This document shows, piece by piece, positions 23,941-32,765 of a stretch of 35,278 nt of DNA. The notes beneath the pieces are model-generated. The model searched no databases and was not told where the DNA came from. It saw nothing but the letters and a program-made list of their open reading frames with translations. Made by a program: the position numbers and the translations under genes. Each line of letters starts with the position of its first letter. Position 1 is the stretch's first letter. Source of the stretch: Pseudomonadota bacterium (GTDB taxonomy: Bacteria > Desulfobacterota > Desulfuromonadia > Geobacterales > Pseudopelobacteraceae); contig JABBNX010000018.1 of assembly GCA_019352135.1 (NCBI GenBank), positions 1 to 35,278 on the forward strand, written 5' to 3'.

Positions 23941-25821
23941 CTATTTTTTTGTGGCTTTTTTGGCCCTTGCACGAACAGCCTTACCGGATTTCCGCTTTTT
24001 TGTCTTTTTTAAACTTTTCTTGTGTTTGTGACTCTTCCCTTTTTTCATTTTAACGATTTTATGGGGTACAGGGTTAAACTCGTCGCGAATGTTATTAAGC
24101 AAAACAGCAGTTTCTTCCATGGTTGGATCTGCTTTTTTGGCCGCTTCTAGTGTCTCTTTAGCCTCACTCAGGCGTCCGGTTTTCATATACAGCCGTCCAA
24201 GAGCATTGAGCGCCCTCGCATAATCAGGCTTCAGCTCTATCGCTTTTTTGTACGCAGCAATTGCATTGTCATACTCTTTTTTAAAATCATAAATCAGCCC
24301 CAGTTTATAGTGATTGAGCGGATCATCGGGGCCGATCTCGACCGCCTCCTTAAGCAAGGCCGTTATTTCATCGTACTGCTTGTTTTTCACATAAATGGAT
24401 ATGAGAGCAGTACGCACCTCGTTGTCATCCTTATGAACGGCAAGCGCTTTTTTATAATGCTCAATGGCTTTTTCGTTGTCTCCTTTTTGAGCGTACAGGG
24501 CGGCAATCTCCCTGTTGGCGTCACCATCATTCGGGCTGTAAGAGAGCACGGAATTGTACGAAGAAAGAGCTAGTCCGGTTTCTTTGATTTTTACAAAAAT
24601 CCGGGCCAGCTTAAGGTGGATATCCGGGCTTGCAGGGCGCAGTTTGAGGAATTCGGAATACTGCTCGACAGCCTCCTGGTACAGGCCACGGGAGAAGCGG
24701 AGATCACCCAGCCGCAAATGCGCTTCGGCATTGCCCGGATTAACCTTGACTGCTCGTTTGTAGGCGACAGCCGCCTCATCAATCTGGGACTTTTTCTCGA
24801 GCAGGATTCCCAGATTAAGGTATACATCACTGTTCGTACTGTTGAGATGTGCCGCTTCACGATAGGCCTGGATAGCCTCCGCATCTTTTCCTGCCGCCTG
24901 GTAGAGATGGCCGAGCTTTTCGTACGAAAGCACATCTTCCGGATGATCCTTGATAGCATTCCTCAGGCTTTCGATATCCTTGGTAGTGCTGTTCGCGTCG
25001 GTCTGCTCGGCAGTTTTTTTGACAGTCTGCGTGAGATTGCCTTTGCCCCCGAGCAACAACTGGTAGTCGGCCTGTTTGATATCGCCCTTCTTTTTGTAAA
25101 TTCCCGCAAGCATCAGGTGAATGTCACGATTCTGCGGTTCTGAGACCTCACCCCGCTTCAGCTCTTCAAGTGCCTTATCAGTCTCGCCCCGCTGCAGATT
25201 GATCGAAGCAATACCCAGATGCGCACGTGTTGAACCGGGATCAGCAGCCAAAGCCTTTCGATAATCTTCCAGCGCTTTATCAGGCTGGTTTAACGCAGAG
25301 TAGATCTCAGCAAGGCCGATAAATATGGAAGCATCACCGGTCAACTCACGACTCGCCTCATTGTAATGATATGCGGCCAGTGGATAGACTTTTTGCGCCG
25401 CAAGAATTTTTGCCAGTGCCTTATGGTAGAAAGGATTCGGAATAGAAGCGAGCCCGCGTTCCAGTTCAACCGATGCTTCATCATTCATTCCCTTCTGGGC
25501 ATACAGCAGTCCCAGATTTCCGCTGGCTCGCGCAAAAGCAGGAGCGAGCTTCAGGGTGCGGCGGTACTCTTCTATAGCGCCATCAAAGTTGCCAACCCGC
25601 TCCTGCTGGAGTGCGTTGACAAAATGGGCGGCGGCACCATCCGGACACTGGGCAATAATATCAGCCTCCGTTTGCCGCACGTGAGCCTCGTCGCGAATGG
25701 TGTCAAGAGTACCGGCAGTTTCAAGCGCTTTTTTGCAGGGATCAGCGCCGAATCCCCAACTGAAGCCAGTTAAAAGAAGTGCTGCAGTCAGCAGCAACAG
25801 GTATGTTAGCAGGATCTTCAT
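23941..25821 (-). CDS. Exported TPR-repeat protein
   Basis: A 626-residue protein made almost entirely of tetratricopeptide repeats, about 13-14 of them (for example GAIEEYRRTLKLAPAFARA and EYDNAIAAYKKAIELKPDYA). A repeat-free spacer rich in Thr and Lys lies near residues 255-290. The N-terminus from MKILLTYLLLLTAALLL is a signal peptide, so the ATG at 25821 is preferred over the upstream in-frame ATG at 25869. GAGGA lies 10 bases before it and a good sigma-70 promoter is in place. The last 35 residues are extremely Lys-rich (KKGKSHKHKKSLKKTKKRK). The partner is unknown. It precedes the GH13 gene on the same strand. Confidence 0.85.
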   Translation of the reverse strand: MKILLTYLLLLTAALLLTGFSWGFGADPCKKALETAGTLDTIRDEAHVRQTEADIIAQCPDGAAAHFVNALQQERVGNFDGAIEEYRRTLKLAPAFARASGNLGLLYAQKGMNDEASVELERGLASIPNPFYHKALAKILAAQKVYPLAAYHYNEASRELTGDASIFIGLAEIYSALNQPDKALEDYRKALAADPGSTRAHLGIASINLQRGETDKALEELKRGEVSEPQNRDIHLMLAGIYKKKGDIKQADYQLLLGGKGNLTQTVKKTAEQTDANSTTKDIESLRNAIKDHPEDVLSYEKLGHLYQAAGKDAEAIQAYREAAHLNSTNSDVYLNLGILLEKKSQIDEAAVAYKRAVKVNPGNAEAHLRLGDLRFSRGLYQEAVEQYSEFLKLRPASPDIHLKLARIFVKIKETGLALSSYNSVLSYSPNDGDANREIAALYAQKGDNEKAIEHYKKALAVHKDDNEVRTALISIYVKNKQYDEITALLKEAVEIGPDDPLNHYKLGLIYDFKKEYDNAIAAYKKAIELKPDYARALNALGRLYMKTGRLSEAKETLEAAKKADPTMEETAVLLNNIRDEFNPVPHKIVKMKKGKSHKHKKSLKKTKKRKSGKAVRARAKKATKK

Positions 25822-25860
25822 AGCGGCAGGGTCCTCAATTTCTCTTGGTAGTGCGGCGGG

Positions 25861-25889
25861 ATTATACACATCATCTGATACTATTTCAA
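25861..25889 (-). promoter_or_regulatory. Sigma-70 promoter of the TPR gene
   Basis: Read on the minus strand, TTGAAA (25889-25884) and TATAAT (25866-25861) are separated by 17 bp, a near-consensus promoter. Transcription would start near 25854, giving a leader of about 33 bases to the ATG at 25821. This supports the shorter start of the TPR protein, because the longer start at 25869 would lie upstream of the transcript start. Confidence 0.7.
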
Positions 25890-26130
25890 TAATTTAGGCT
25901 ATATTGACCTCCTAAAGCAACTAACCACCTGATGATCGGGCTGTTTTCTCCACTTCCACTGATTGTGATACAGAGCAGTCATCCACCATGAAGACAGGGT
26001 CCAAGGACGGAGAATGATGAACGCCGGACGGCTAAATACTTGATTATTTATCTCAACTTGTGGATAATGGCTCATTTATTTTATATTACAACTGCAGGTG
26101 CATCAGAAACATGTGCTGACTAAGGAAACG

Positions 26131-26979
26131 ATGAACAGAGAATTGGAAATAATGATCATGACCGCCAGCGACCTCCCGACTATTCCGGTTGTCGCAACCA
26201 AAGTCATGCAGCTTATCGAGAGTGAAACAGCTACTGCTGAAGAGCTGGCGAAAATCGTTGCCTCTGACCCGGCTGTTGCCGCTCGCGTGCTAAAGATATC
26301 AAACTCCTCCTTCTACGGTTGTCAGCGTCAGATCCAGACACTGTCCCATGCAATTGTCGTTCTGGGCTTTGGCACGTTAAAAAGTCTGGTGGTAGCGGCA
26401 TCCGTCAAACAGGTTTACCAGCCGTATGGACTGACCGAAAAAATGCTGTGGGAGCACTCCTTCGGAGCCGGATTGGCGTCACGCATGATTGCCAAGGAGA
26501 CCCGCCTGGTGAGTGAAGAAGAGGCTTTTCTTGGCGGGCTTTTCCACGACATCGGCAAAATCATCATGAATACCATGAACAAACAGCAGTTTCAGGAAGT
26601 CATGCAGCGCTGTTACAATGACGGGATTTCCTTTGAAGAAGCGGAGCAACGGGTTTATCCATATACCCATTCAGAAGTTGGCGGACTGGTCATCAAAAAA
26701 TGGAATTTCCCTGACATGCTGATGCATGCCGTACTGGATCATCATACATTTAATTTCCCGGGAGATGGAGATCCCTGCCAGATAAACCTGACCTGTGTTG
26801 TCGGACTATCCGACCTGTTTTGCCACAAAGTGGGAATCGGCATGCGTGAACCGGATACCGGCCTGGATCTTCTGCAAACAATACCGGCACAGAGGCTGGG
26901 CCTGGATGAACAGCGCATAGAGACTCTTCTGGCTGCTTTCACAGAAGCGTATGAAAAGGATAAGGGATTTTTCAATTGA
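26131..26979 (+). CDS. HDOD-domain protein
   Basis: A 282-residue protein consisting of one HDOD domain. It has LPTIPVVATKVMQLIE near the start, then IVASDPAVAARVLKISNSSFYG, HAIVVLGFGTLKSLVVA, and the HD-like FLGGLFHDIGKIIMNT with later HSEVGG and LDHHTF histidines. HDOD proteins are signalling modules related to HD phosphohydrolases and often linked to motility or c-di-GMP signalling; most lack proven catalysis. The ATG at 26131 is chosen because AAGGA lies just upstream; a GTG at 26098 would add 11 residues. It has no receiver or GGDEF domain. It lies six kilobases from the flagellar operon. Confidence 0.85.
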   Translation: MNRELEIMIMTASDLPTIPVVATKVMQLIESETATAEELAKIVASDPAVAARVLKISNSSFYGCQRQIQTLSHAIVVLGFGTLKSLVVAASVKQVYQPYGLTEKMLWEHSFGAGLASRMIAKETRLVSEEEAFLGGLFHDIGKIIMNTMNKQQFQEVMQRCYNDGISFEEAEQRVYPYTHSEVGGLVIKKWNFPDMLMHAVLDHHTFNFPGDGDPCQINLTCVVGLSDLFCHKVGIGMREPDTGLDLLQTIPAQRLGLDEQRIETLLAAFTEAYEKDKGFFN

Positions 26980-27009
26980 TGTCAGAATATGCCGTGCGGC
27001 ACCGCCGGA

Positions 27010-27219
27010 TTACCCAAACAGCTTTTTCAGATACTCCAGAATGCTCTTTTTTGTAGTGCCGTGTGAACGATCCCGGGCATCCTGGGATATCTCGATGAGA
27101 TCGATTTGCGGCGCAAGCGCCTCCTTTTTTTTATGATGCCCCGAAAAGCTGCCTCCGCTGTAACTCCCCCCTGCAGAAGTAGCCTGAGTTCCGCTGATTT
27201 CCTTGATCGGATCCGTCAT
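27010..27219 (-). CDS. Small protein of unknown function
   Basis: A 69-residue protein starting MTDPIKEISGTQATSAGGSY. It has a Gly/Ser-rich disordered start, a basic patch (HHKKK), the stretch PQIDLIEISQDARDRS and a helical C-terminus KKSILEYLKKLFG. I do not recognise a family. The DLIEIS-x2-AR stretch recalls the D-V-IS-EA region of FlgM anti-sigma factors, but the C-terminal sigma-binding helices are not evident. The ATG at 27219 is chosen because GAGGTG lies five bases upstream; an upstream in-frame GTG has no such site. It is convergent with the HDOD gene and divergent from def. Confidence 0.6.
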   Translation of the reverse strand: MTDPIKEISGTQATSAGGSYSGGSFSGHHKKKEALAPQIDLIEISQDARDRSHGTTKKSILEYLKKLFG

Positions 27220-27252
27220 ACCCGCACCTCGTGTGTGCACTTCAAGATGGAA

Positions 27253-27281
27253 TTGATTTTATCGCTGTAAAATAGTATCGT
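27253..27281 (+). promoter_or_regulatory. Possible sigma-70 promoter of the def operon
   Basis: TTGATT (27253-27258) and TATCGT (27276-27281) are 17 bp apart, 34 bp before the def start codon. Both boxes match only four of six positions at best, so this is tentative. Confidence 0.3.
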
Positions 27282-27314
27282 TACATGATTTATATCATCA
27301 ATGAAGGATATACA

Positions 27315-27821
27315 ATGATTCGCCCTATTCTTACCTATCCGAACCCCGAGCTCAAGAAAAAATCCGCCGCGGTTACAATTATTACTGATTCGGTCCGAGG
27401 GCTTGTCCAGGATATGGCTGAAACTATGTATGCTGCGCCGGGAGTTGGTCTGGCAGCGCCTCAAATCGGCGTCCACCAGCGTGTTGTTGTTATCGATATC
27501 TCGGGTAAAAATGAACCGCCGGATCTTATTGTCGCCATTAACCCGACTATTGTCCATGCCGAAGGCGAAACCTACGAAGAGGAAGGATGCCTTTCGGTGC
27601 CGGACTATGCCGCCAATGTCAGACGCCATGCCCGGGTGATCGTCAAAGCGCTCGACATTGATGGCATCGAGCGTACCTGGAAAACGGAAGACCTGCTCGC
27701 TATCGCATTCCAGCATGAGATTGACCATCTTGACGGCATCTTGTTTGTCGACCACCTCTCGACGCTCAAACGTGAACTATTTCAGCGCAAAGCCCGCAAA
27801 GCGGCAGAGGATAAGCGATGA
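27315..27821 (+). CDS. def: Peptide deformylase
   Basis: Peptide deformylase, 168 residues, removes the N-formyl group from new proteins in the cytoplasm. All three motifs are present: GVGLAAPQIG (motif 1), EEGCLSVP with the metal-binding Cys (motif 2) and QHEIDHLDGILFVD with the two metal His and catalytic Glu (motif 3). The ATG at 27315 (MIRPILTYPN) is chosen because GAAGGA lies six bases upstream and the family starts there; an upstream in-frame ATG at 27285 has no ribosome site. It overlaps fmt by four bases (ATGA), so the formylation and deformylation enzymes are co-translated. Confidence 0.96.
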   Translation: MIRPILTYPNPELKKKSAAVTIITDSVRGLVQDMAETMYAAPGVGLAAPQIGVHQRVVVIDISGKNEPPDLIVAINPTIVHAEGETYEEEGCLSVPDYAANVRRHARVIVKALDIDGIERTWKTEDLLAIAFQHEIDHLDGILFVDHLSTLKRELFQRKARKAAEDKR

Positions 27822-28777
27822 CCGGGTGGCGAATTATTTTCATGGGAACACCAGATTTTGCCTGTCCGACCCTGTTGAAACTGATTGAACGCGAAGAGAA
27901 TATAGTGGCAGTCGTTACACAGCCCGATCGGCCTAAAGGGCGTGGACAGAAAATGATGCCTCCACCGGTCAAGGAGTTAGCCCGGAAATATGATATTCCG
28001 GTATTCCAGCCGTTAAAAGTCCGTGATCCGGGCTTTGTTGACATCATCCGCGAGCTCAAACCTGATGTTATCGTTGTCGTCGCCTTTGGCCAGATTCTTC
28101 CCAAGACGTTACTGGACATCCCGCCACATGGCTGCATCAATGTCCACGCCTCGCTGTTGCCCCGCTACCGTGGTGCCGCGCCGCTCAACTGGTGCATTAT
28201 ACATGGGGAGACGGAAACCGGGGTTACCACCATGCTGATGGATGTCGGTCTTGACACCGGAGATATGCTGCTGACAAAAAAAACACCTCTGGATGAAGAC
28301 GAAGATATCCTGTCACTGCATGACCGCATGGCGAACATGGGGGCTGAGCTGCTGGCAGAAACGCTCGACAGGCTTGCGGCAGGCGACCTTGTCCCGCAGC
28401 CACAGAATAATGCCGACAGCTGCTATGCCCCCATGCTGAAAAAAGAGGACGGTGTCATCAACTGGCATGCTGACGCCCGCACCATTCACAATCAGGTACG
28501 CGGTCTGGCGGTCTGGCCGGGTGCCTGTACGAGCATCGACGGTCAGATGCTGAAAATTTTCCGCACCCGCGTCGGTTGTGGTTCGGGGGAACCAGGCACC
28601 GTGGTGCAGGCCGCGAAAGGGAATTTTGAAGTGGCCTGCCAATCAGGCAGTCTTTATTTACATGAGCTGCAACTGGCCGGTAAGAAACGCCTCGACTGCG
28701 CCAGCTTTCTGGCCGGTTACCCCGTTTCTGAAGGGACTCTGCTTGGAGACACGCAACCTGAAGGGTCATCATTATGA
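27818..28777 (+). CDS. fmt: Methionyl-tRNA formyltransferase
   Basis: Fmt, 319 residues, transfers a formyl group from 10-formyltetrahydrofolate to initiator Met-tRNA. It starts RIIFMGTPDFACPTLLKLI and contains the catalytic core CINVHASLLPRYRGAAPLNW (about 105-125) with the Asn and His of the active site, and MDVGLDTGDML with the catalytic Asp (about 142-152). The C-terminal tRNA-binding domain has INWHADARTIHNQVRGLAVWPGA. It overlaps def and the DUF116 gene by four bases at each end, so the three genes form one tightly coupled operon. Confidence 0.96.
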   Translation: MTGWRIIFMGTPDFACPTLLKLIEREENIVAVVTQPDRPKGRGQKMMPPPVKELARKYDIPVFQPLKVRDPGFVDIIRELKPDVIVVVAFGQILPKTLLDIPPHGCINVHASLLPRYRGAAPLNWCIIHGETETGVTTMLMDVGLDTGDMLLTKKTPLDEDEDILSLHDRMANMGAELLAETLDRLAAGDLVPQPQNNADSCYAPMLKKEDGVINWHADARTIHNQVRGLAVWPGACTSIDGQMLKIFRTRVGCGSGEPGTVVQAAKGNFEVACQSGSLYLHELQLAGKKRLDCASFLAGYPVSEGTLLGDTQPEGSSL

Positions 28778-29574
28778 CAACTACTCCGGAAGCAGTAACC
28801 ACGCCGCCACGCAAACGGCTTTTTGTCACCCTCATGGGTGTAACCTGTCTGATTGTGGTTGCAGTCATCTTCCTCATCTGGTGGATCCCAAACCGCGGGC
28901 TGGCCAACATTAACCCCAATCTGCCGCATCTCGTCGGCATTATCATGGTTGTGCTCTCCGGCGTTGCAATTCTCGGCACCGGCTTGCTGGTGCTGACCAC
29001 CGCACTGGGCAAGGACATTTTTCTGACCCGCTTCATGCGCCTGGTCGTCATCAAGTTTTTATTGCCGGTTATCGAATTTGTGGGGAGGGTAATGGGGCTG
29101 GACAAGGACAGTATCCGGCAATCTTTTATTGCCATGAACAACAGCCTCGTGATGTCTCAGCGAATGAAAGTAAAACCGGATCGGATCCTGGTGCTGCTGC
29201 CTCACTGTATCCAGCTTTCCGATTGCGAAATCAAAGTTACCGGTAACATCCATAAATGCGTAAAATGCGGACGCTGCTGCGTCAAGGGCCTGGTCGAGAT
29301 CGGACGAAAGTATTCTGTCGATATTTCGGTTGCCACCGGCGGCACCCTGGCTCGCAAGGTCATTGTGGAAAAACGGCCGAAACTGGTGCTGGCAGTAGCC
29401 TGTGAGCGGGATCTGACCTCAGGAATAAAAGACTGCTATCCGTTGCCGGTTATCGGCATCCTTAATGAGCGCCCTTTTGGCCCCTGTTTTAATACCGTTG
29501 TTGATGTATCTAAAATTGATGCGGCATTATGCCAGGTGCTGGATTACGAAAAACCGGCTGATTCTACCAATTGA
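28774..29574 (+). CDS. DUF116 membrane protein
   Basis: A 266-residue DUF116-family protein. Two membrane segments (about residues 14-37 and 50-72) lead to a cytoplasmic domain with cysteines typical of the family: LLPHCIQLSDCEIK, CVKCGRCCVKG, ACERDLTSGIKDC and the ending RPFGPC. The Cys pattern suggests a metal or iron-sulfur site, but the role is unknown. The family is often found beside def and fmt in Geobacter-like genomes, and here it overlaps fmt by four bases. It converges on glnE with a 19-base gap and no clear terminator. Confidence 0.85.
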   Translation: MTTTPEAVTTPPRKRLFVTLMGVTCLIVVAVIFLIWWIPNRGLANINPNLPHLVGIIMVVLSGVAILGTGLLVLTTALGKDIFLTRFMRLVVIKFLLPVIEFVGRVMGLDKDSIRQSFIAMNNSLVMSQRMKVKPDRILVLLPHCIQLSDCEIKVTGNIHKCVKCGRCCVKGLVEIGRKYSVDISVATGGTLARKVIVEKRPKLVLAVACERDLTSGIKDCYPLPVIGILNERPFGPCFNTVVDVSKIDAALCQVLDYEKPADSTN

Positions 29575-29593
29575 AAGCTGGCCCCATCGCAAT

Positions 29594-32500
29594 TTATTCT
29601 CCTTCAAACAACCGGTCAAACACTTCCCGGATTTTACCCGTTATCTCCTCATAATCGCAAATCAACGCGGCACCCGGCTTCTTCAGTTTGGGGTCATAGC
29701 CGAGGCGCCGCGCCAGTTTGTTCAGATACATTTTTGACCCGGAGAGATCATTGACCGAATAGTCATGGATAATCCGCAGGCGGTTTTCGAGTTTGCGCAG
29801 AAATTTGTATCCGGACAGGAGCGTTTGGGCGCTGTCATTGGGCAACAGCCCGAGCGTGCTGATTTCCTTGAGCGCAACAAGCGTGCTGGGAGTACGTAAT
29901 TCCGGAGAACGGCGCCCTTCCCGCAGCTGCAGGTACTGAACCGCAAACTCCACATCCACCATCCCGCCCCGTCCGGTTTTAATATTGTAACTGCCGTTCT
30001 TCTCGCGGGCCAGTTCATTTTCCATCCTCATCCGCAGGCGGCGGATCTCCTGACGCCCCTCATTATCTATGCTTGTGCCGTAAATCGTATGGCGGATAAT
30101 GTCGTACAGTTGCCCTGCCAGCTTATCGTCGCCCAGTACGACGCGAGCCTTGGTAAGCGCCTGACGCTCCCATACCTGGGCTTCCGTTCGATGGTAGTTG
30201 AGAAAAGAATCCAGTGACGTCACCAGCGGACCGGCATTTCCGGAGGGGCGAAGCCGTGTGTCGATCTTGTAGACATACCCCTCACGAGTCTGCAAGGTCA
30301 GGATCGATATGATCTTCTGGGCCAGTTTGGCAAAATATTCGTGGTTCGAGATCTGTTTTTCGCCGTCTGTTTGCCCCTGGTGATCGTACACAAAGATGAT
30401 ATCCAGATCGGAATGGTAGTTAAGCTCCTCGCCGCCCAGCTTCCCCATGGCAATAATCGCCAGGTTCGCCTCGGTAGCGTGCCCCTCGCGCTGCCAGATG
30501 GGGTGACCGAAACGCTGCAAATCCGTAACAGCAAGCTGGAACGCCGTGGCCAGGCAGACTTCTCCCAGCAGGCTGAGTTGCGAAGTGACCTCCCCCTGCA
30601 GTAGGCGGCCATGAATATCATTCAGCCCAATGCGCAGGAATTCCTCGTTGCGATAGCGACGCAGTATGTCCAGGTGATCCTCAAAATAGTCACTCCGTTC
30701 AAGAAGAGACGCCAGCTCTGCCTGCATCAATTCCTTTGTCTTGATAACGGAGGAACCGCTCCGGGCGACCAGGCTGTCAAGCAGCTCCGGATGGCTGATC
30801 AGGATCTTGGAAAGAAATTCTGACATGCCAAACAACGACACCAGCAACTTGATCGTATGCCGATTTTCCGCCAGCAGAGCATAATAGGAGGACCTGGTGG
30901 CAACTACCGCCAGGAAGCGTTCCAGGTTGGTCAGAGCCAGATCAGGATCGGGCGATTCGAAAATTTCATGGATCATCAGCGGCGTGATTTTTTGCAGAAG
31001 ACGGCGGCTCCGCTCGGTCAGGTTGATTTTTACCGGCCCCCTCCGCAAAGAGATCAGATTATCATAGGCGCGCTCAATATCCTCAAAATGATGTTCCATC
31101 AGCATATCCTTGACCAGATCGGAATCAGCCTTGGGATCGAGAAGAAATAAAATGTGCGGATGGACTTCCTGCTCAAGTTTTTCGTCGCTCGAATGGAAAA
31201 GTGTGCCATAGATGACGGAAACATGGCCGCGATGTTCTTCCAGCACCTCGCAAAAACGCGCCAGCCCGGTGGGGCGCAGATACCCGCTCCGCCTTGCCAG
31301 AGCAAGCATCTCTTCCTCTTTGGCCGGCAAATTGTGGGTCTGGCGTTCCTGCACCACCTGGATCCGGTGTTCGACCGACCGAAGGAAACGATATGCCTCC
31401 TTCAATTTGTGATGATCATCTTCGCCAAGCAATTGTGCCGCCAGAAGCGTATCCAGTGCAGAGAGCGAATTGCGTTCCCGCAGTTTCGGATTTTTACCCG
31501 CATACACCAACTGAAGCGCCTGAATAAAAAATTCGATTTCACGGATGCCGCCGCGACCGAGCTTGAGATTGATTTCCCCTTCCCGAGAACGGGCCAGCGA
31601 GGCATCAATTTTCTGCTTCATCAGCTTCATATCCTCGATCAGGTTGTAATCGAGATATTTGCGGTAGATGAACGGCTGCAGGGTTTTAAGCAGTTGTTCA
31701 CCCACCGCCAGCGAACCGGCCACCGGCCTGGCTTTCAACATGGCGGTGCGTTCCCAGGACTGCCCCCAGGATTCATAATAGATCTCCGCCGAACGGAGAG
31801 AAATCGCCATATCGCCCGATTTTCCTTCAGGGCGAAGGCCAACATCCACCCGAAATACGAAGCCATCTTCCGTCACCTGTGAGAGTGCCCGACTGATCAT
31901 CTCCCCCAGCTTGTTAAAAAAGACATGGAGCGAGATGCCACCTTTCCTCCCCCCGGGTCCGTTCTCGACTCCGGCGGTCTCACCTCTGTCCGACTCATAG
32001 AAGAAGATGATGTCAATATCGGAAGAAAAATTCAGTTCCCGGCCACCCAGCTTGCCCATGCCGATGACGGTCATCTCCGCTTCGCGCGCATCACCCGTAT
32101 CTTCTGTCAGCAACGGAACGCCATGGTCGCGAATAAGGCAGCGCCGACAAACCTCATACGCAACCTGAAGCATTGACGATGCAAGATCGGCAAGCTCCCT
32201 CATCACCTCTTCAAGCGGGGCCAGCTCACACAGGTCACGAGCGGCAATCCGCACAATTTCACTGCGTTTGAAACAACGCAGCGCTTTCTGCAGGGCAGTG
32301 AAATCGGTTGACTCCCCGACAGTATCATGAACAGCAGCCTGCATCTCTTCGGCAGAGCGGGAAAGATCGATACCGTCCTCCAGAAAAAGCCAGCTCACGA
32401 TATCAGGGGATTTGTACATCAGATTCACCAGGAATGGTGATGAGCCGCAGAGCAGAACATATTGGGACAGCCGCTTCTTTCGCTGCGCCAGTGTGGTCAG

Positions 32501-32764
32501 ATTTTCCGGAGCTACGACTCCGGCCAACCGTTCGAACGAATTTAATGCCTGGTCAGGTGAAGGGGTTCTGAGAGCTTTGATGACAATACGGTACAACGCC
32601 TCAACGGTGAATAGCGGCCGGAGCAGCAGTATATTTTCGGCAGAGCGGGTGCCGTACTGAAAACCGTGCATTTCAAGAAATGCGGCCAGATCCGATCCCT
32701 GTCTGGCAGGGTCAGAAACCGCAATGATCCGACGAAACTCCGTGGATAAATGTTCTCTGTGCAT
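29594..32764 (-). CDS. glnE: Bifunctional glutamine synthetase adenylyltransferase/deadenylylase
   Basis: GlnE, 1056 residues, adds AMP to or removes AMP from glutamine synthetase in response to nitrogen status, under PII control. Two nucleotidyltransferase domains are present. The N-terminal adenylyl-removing one has GMGKLGGRELNFSSDIDIIF (about 240-260), with RGGIREIEFFIQAL further on. The C-terminal adenylylating one has AMGKLGGEELNYHSDLDIIF (about 770-790), with RGGMVDVEFAVQYL after it. The GSxxD-type DxD metal residues are intact in both. The start MHREHLSTEF is chosen because it lies one base after the mtnA stop codon (TGA-C-ATG), which implies translational coupling; an upstream start would overlap mtnA. 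The length is somewhat above the usual 950-1000. Confidence 0.95.
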   Translation of the reverse strand: MHREHLSTEFRRIIAVSDPARQGSDLAAFLEMHGFQYGTRSAENILLLRPLFTVEALYRIVIKALRTPSPDQALNSFERLAGVVAPENLTTLAQRKKRLSQYVLLCGSSPFLVNLMYKSPDIVSWLFLEDGIDLSRSAEEMQAAVHDTVGESTDFTALQKALRCFKRSEIVRIAARDLCELAPLEEVMRELADLASSMLQVAYEVCRRCLIRDHGVPLLTEDTGDAREAEMTVIGMGKLGGRELNFSSDIDIIFFYESDRGETAGVENGPGGRKGGISLHVFFNKLGEMISRALSQVTEDGFVFRVDVGLRPEGKSGDMAISLRSAEIYYESWGQSWERTAMLKARPVAGSLAVGEQLLKTLQPFIYRKYLDYNLIEDMKLMKQKIDASLARSREGEINLKLGRGGIREIEFFIQALQLVYAGKNPKLRERNSLSALDTLLAAQLLGEDDHHKLKEAYRFLRSVEHRIQVVQERQTHNLPAKEEEMLALARRSGYLRPTGLARFCEVLEEHRGHVSVIYGTLFHSSDEKLEQEVHPHILFLLDPKADSDLVKDMLMEHHFEDIERAYDNLISLRRGPVKINLTERSRRLLQKITPLMIHEIFESPDPDLALTNLERFLAVVATRSSYYALLAENRHTIKLLVSLFGMSEFLSKILISHPELLDSLVARSGSSVIKTKELMQAELASLLERSDYFEDHLDILRRYRNEEFLRIGLNDIHGRLLQGEVTSQLSLLGEVCLATAFQLAVTDLQRFGHPIWQREGHATEANLAIIAMGKLGGEELNYHSDLDIIFVYDHQGQTDGEKQISNHEYFAKLAQKIISILTLQTREGYVYKIDTRLRPSGNAGPLVTSLDSFLNYHRTEAQVWERQALTKARVVLGDDKLAGQLYDIIRHTIYGTSIDNEGRQEIRRLRMRMENELAREKNGSYNIKTGRGGMVDVEFAVQYLQLREGRRSPELRTPSTLVALKEISTLGLLPNDSAQTLLSGYKFLRKLENRLRIIHDYSVNDLSGSKMYLNKLARRLGYDPKLKKPGAALICDYEEITGKIREVFDRLFEGE

Positions 32765-32765
32765 G

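Noticed and set aside
25822-25869. Longer start of the TPR protein at 25869
   Set aside because: It would put residues in front of a signal peptide and lies upstream of the predicted transcript start.
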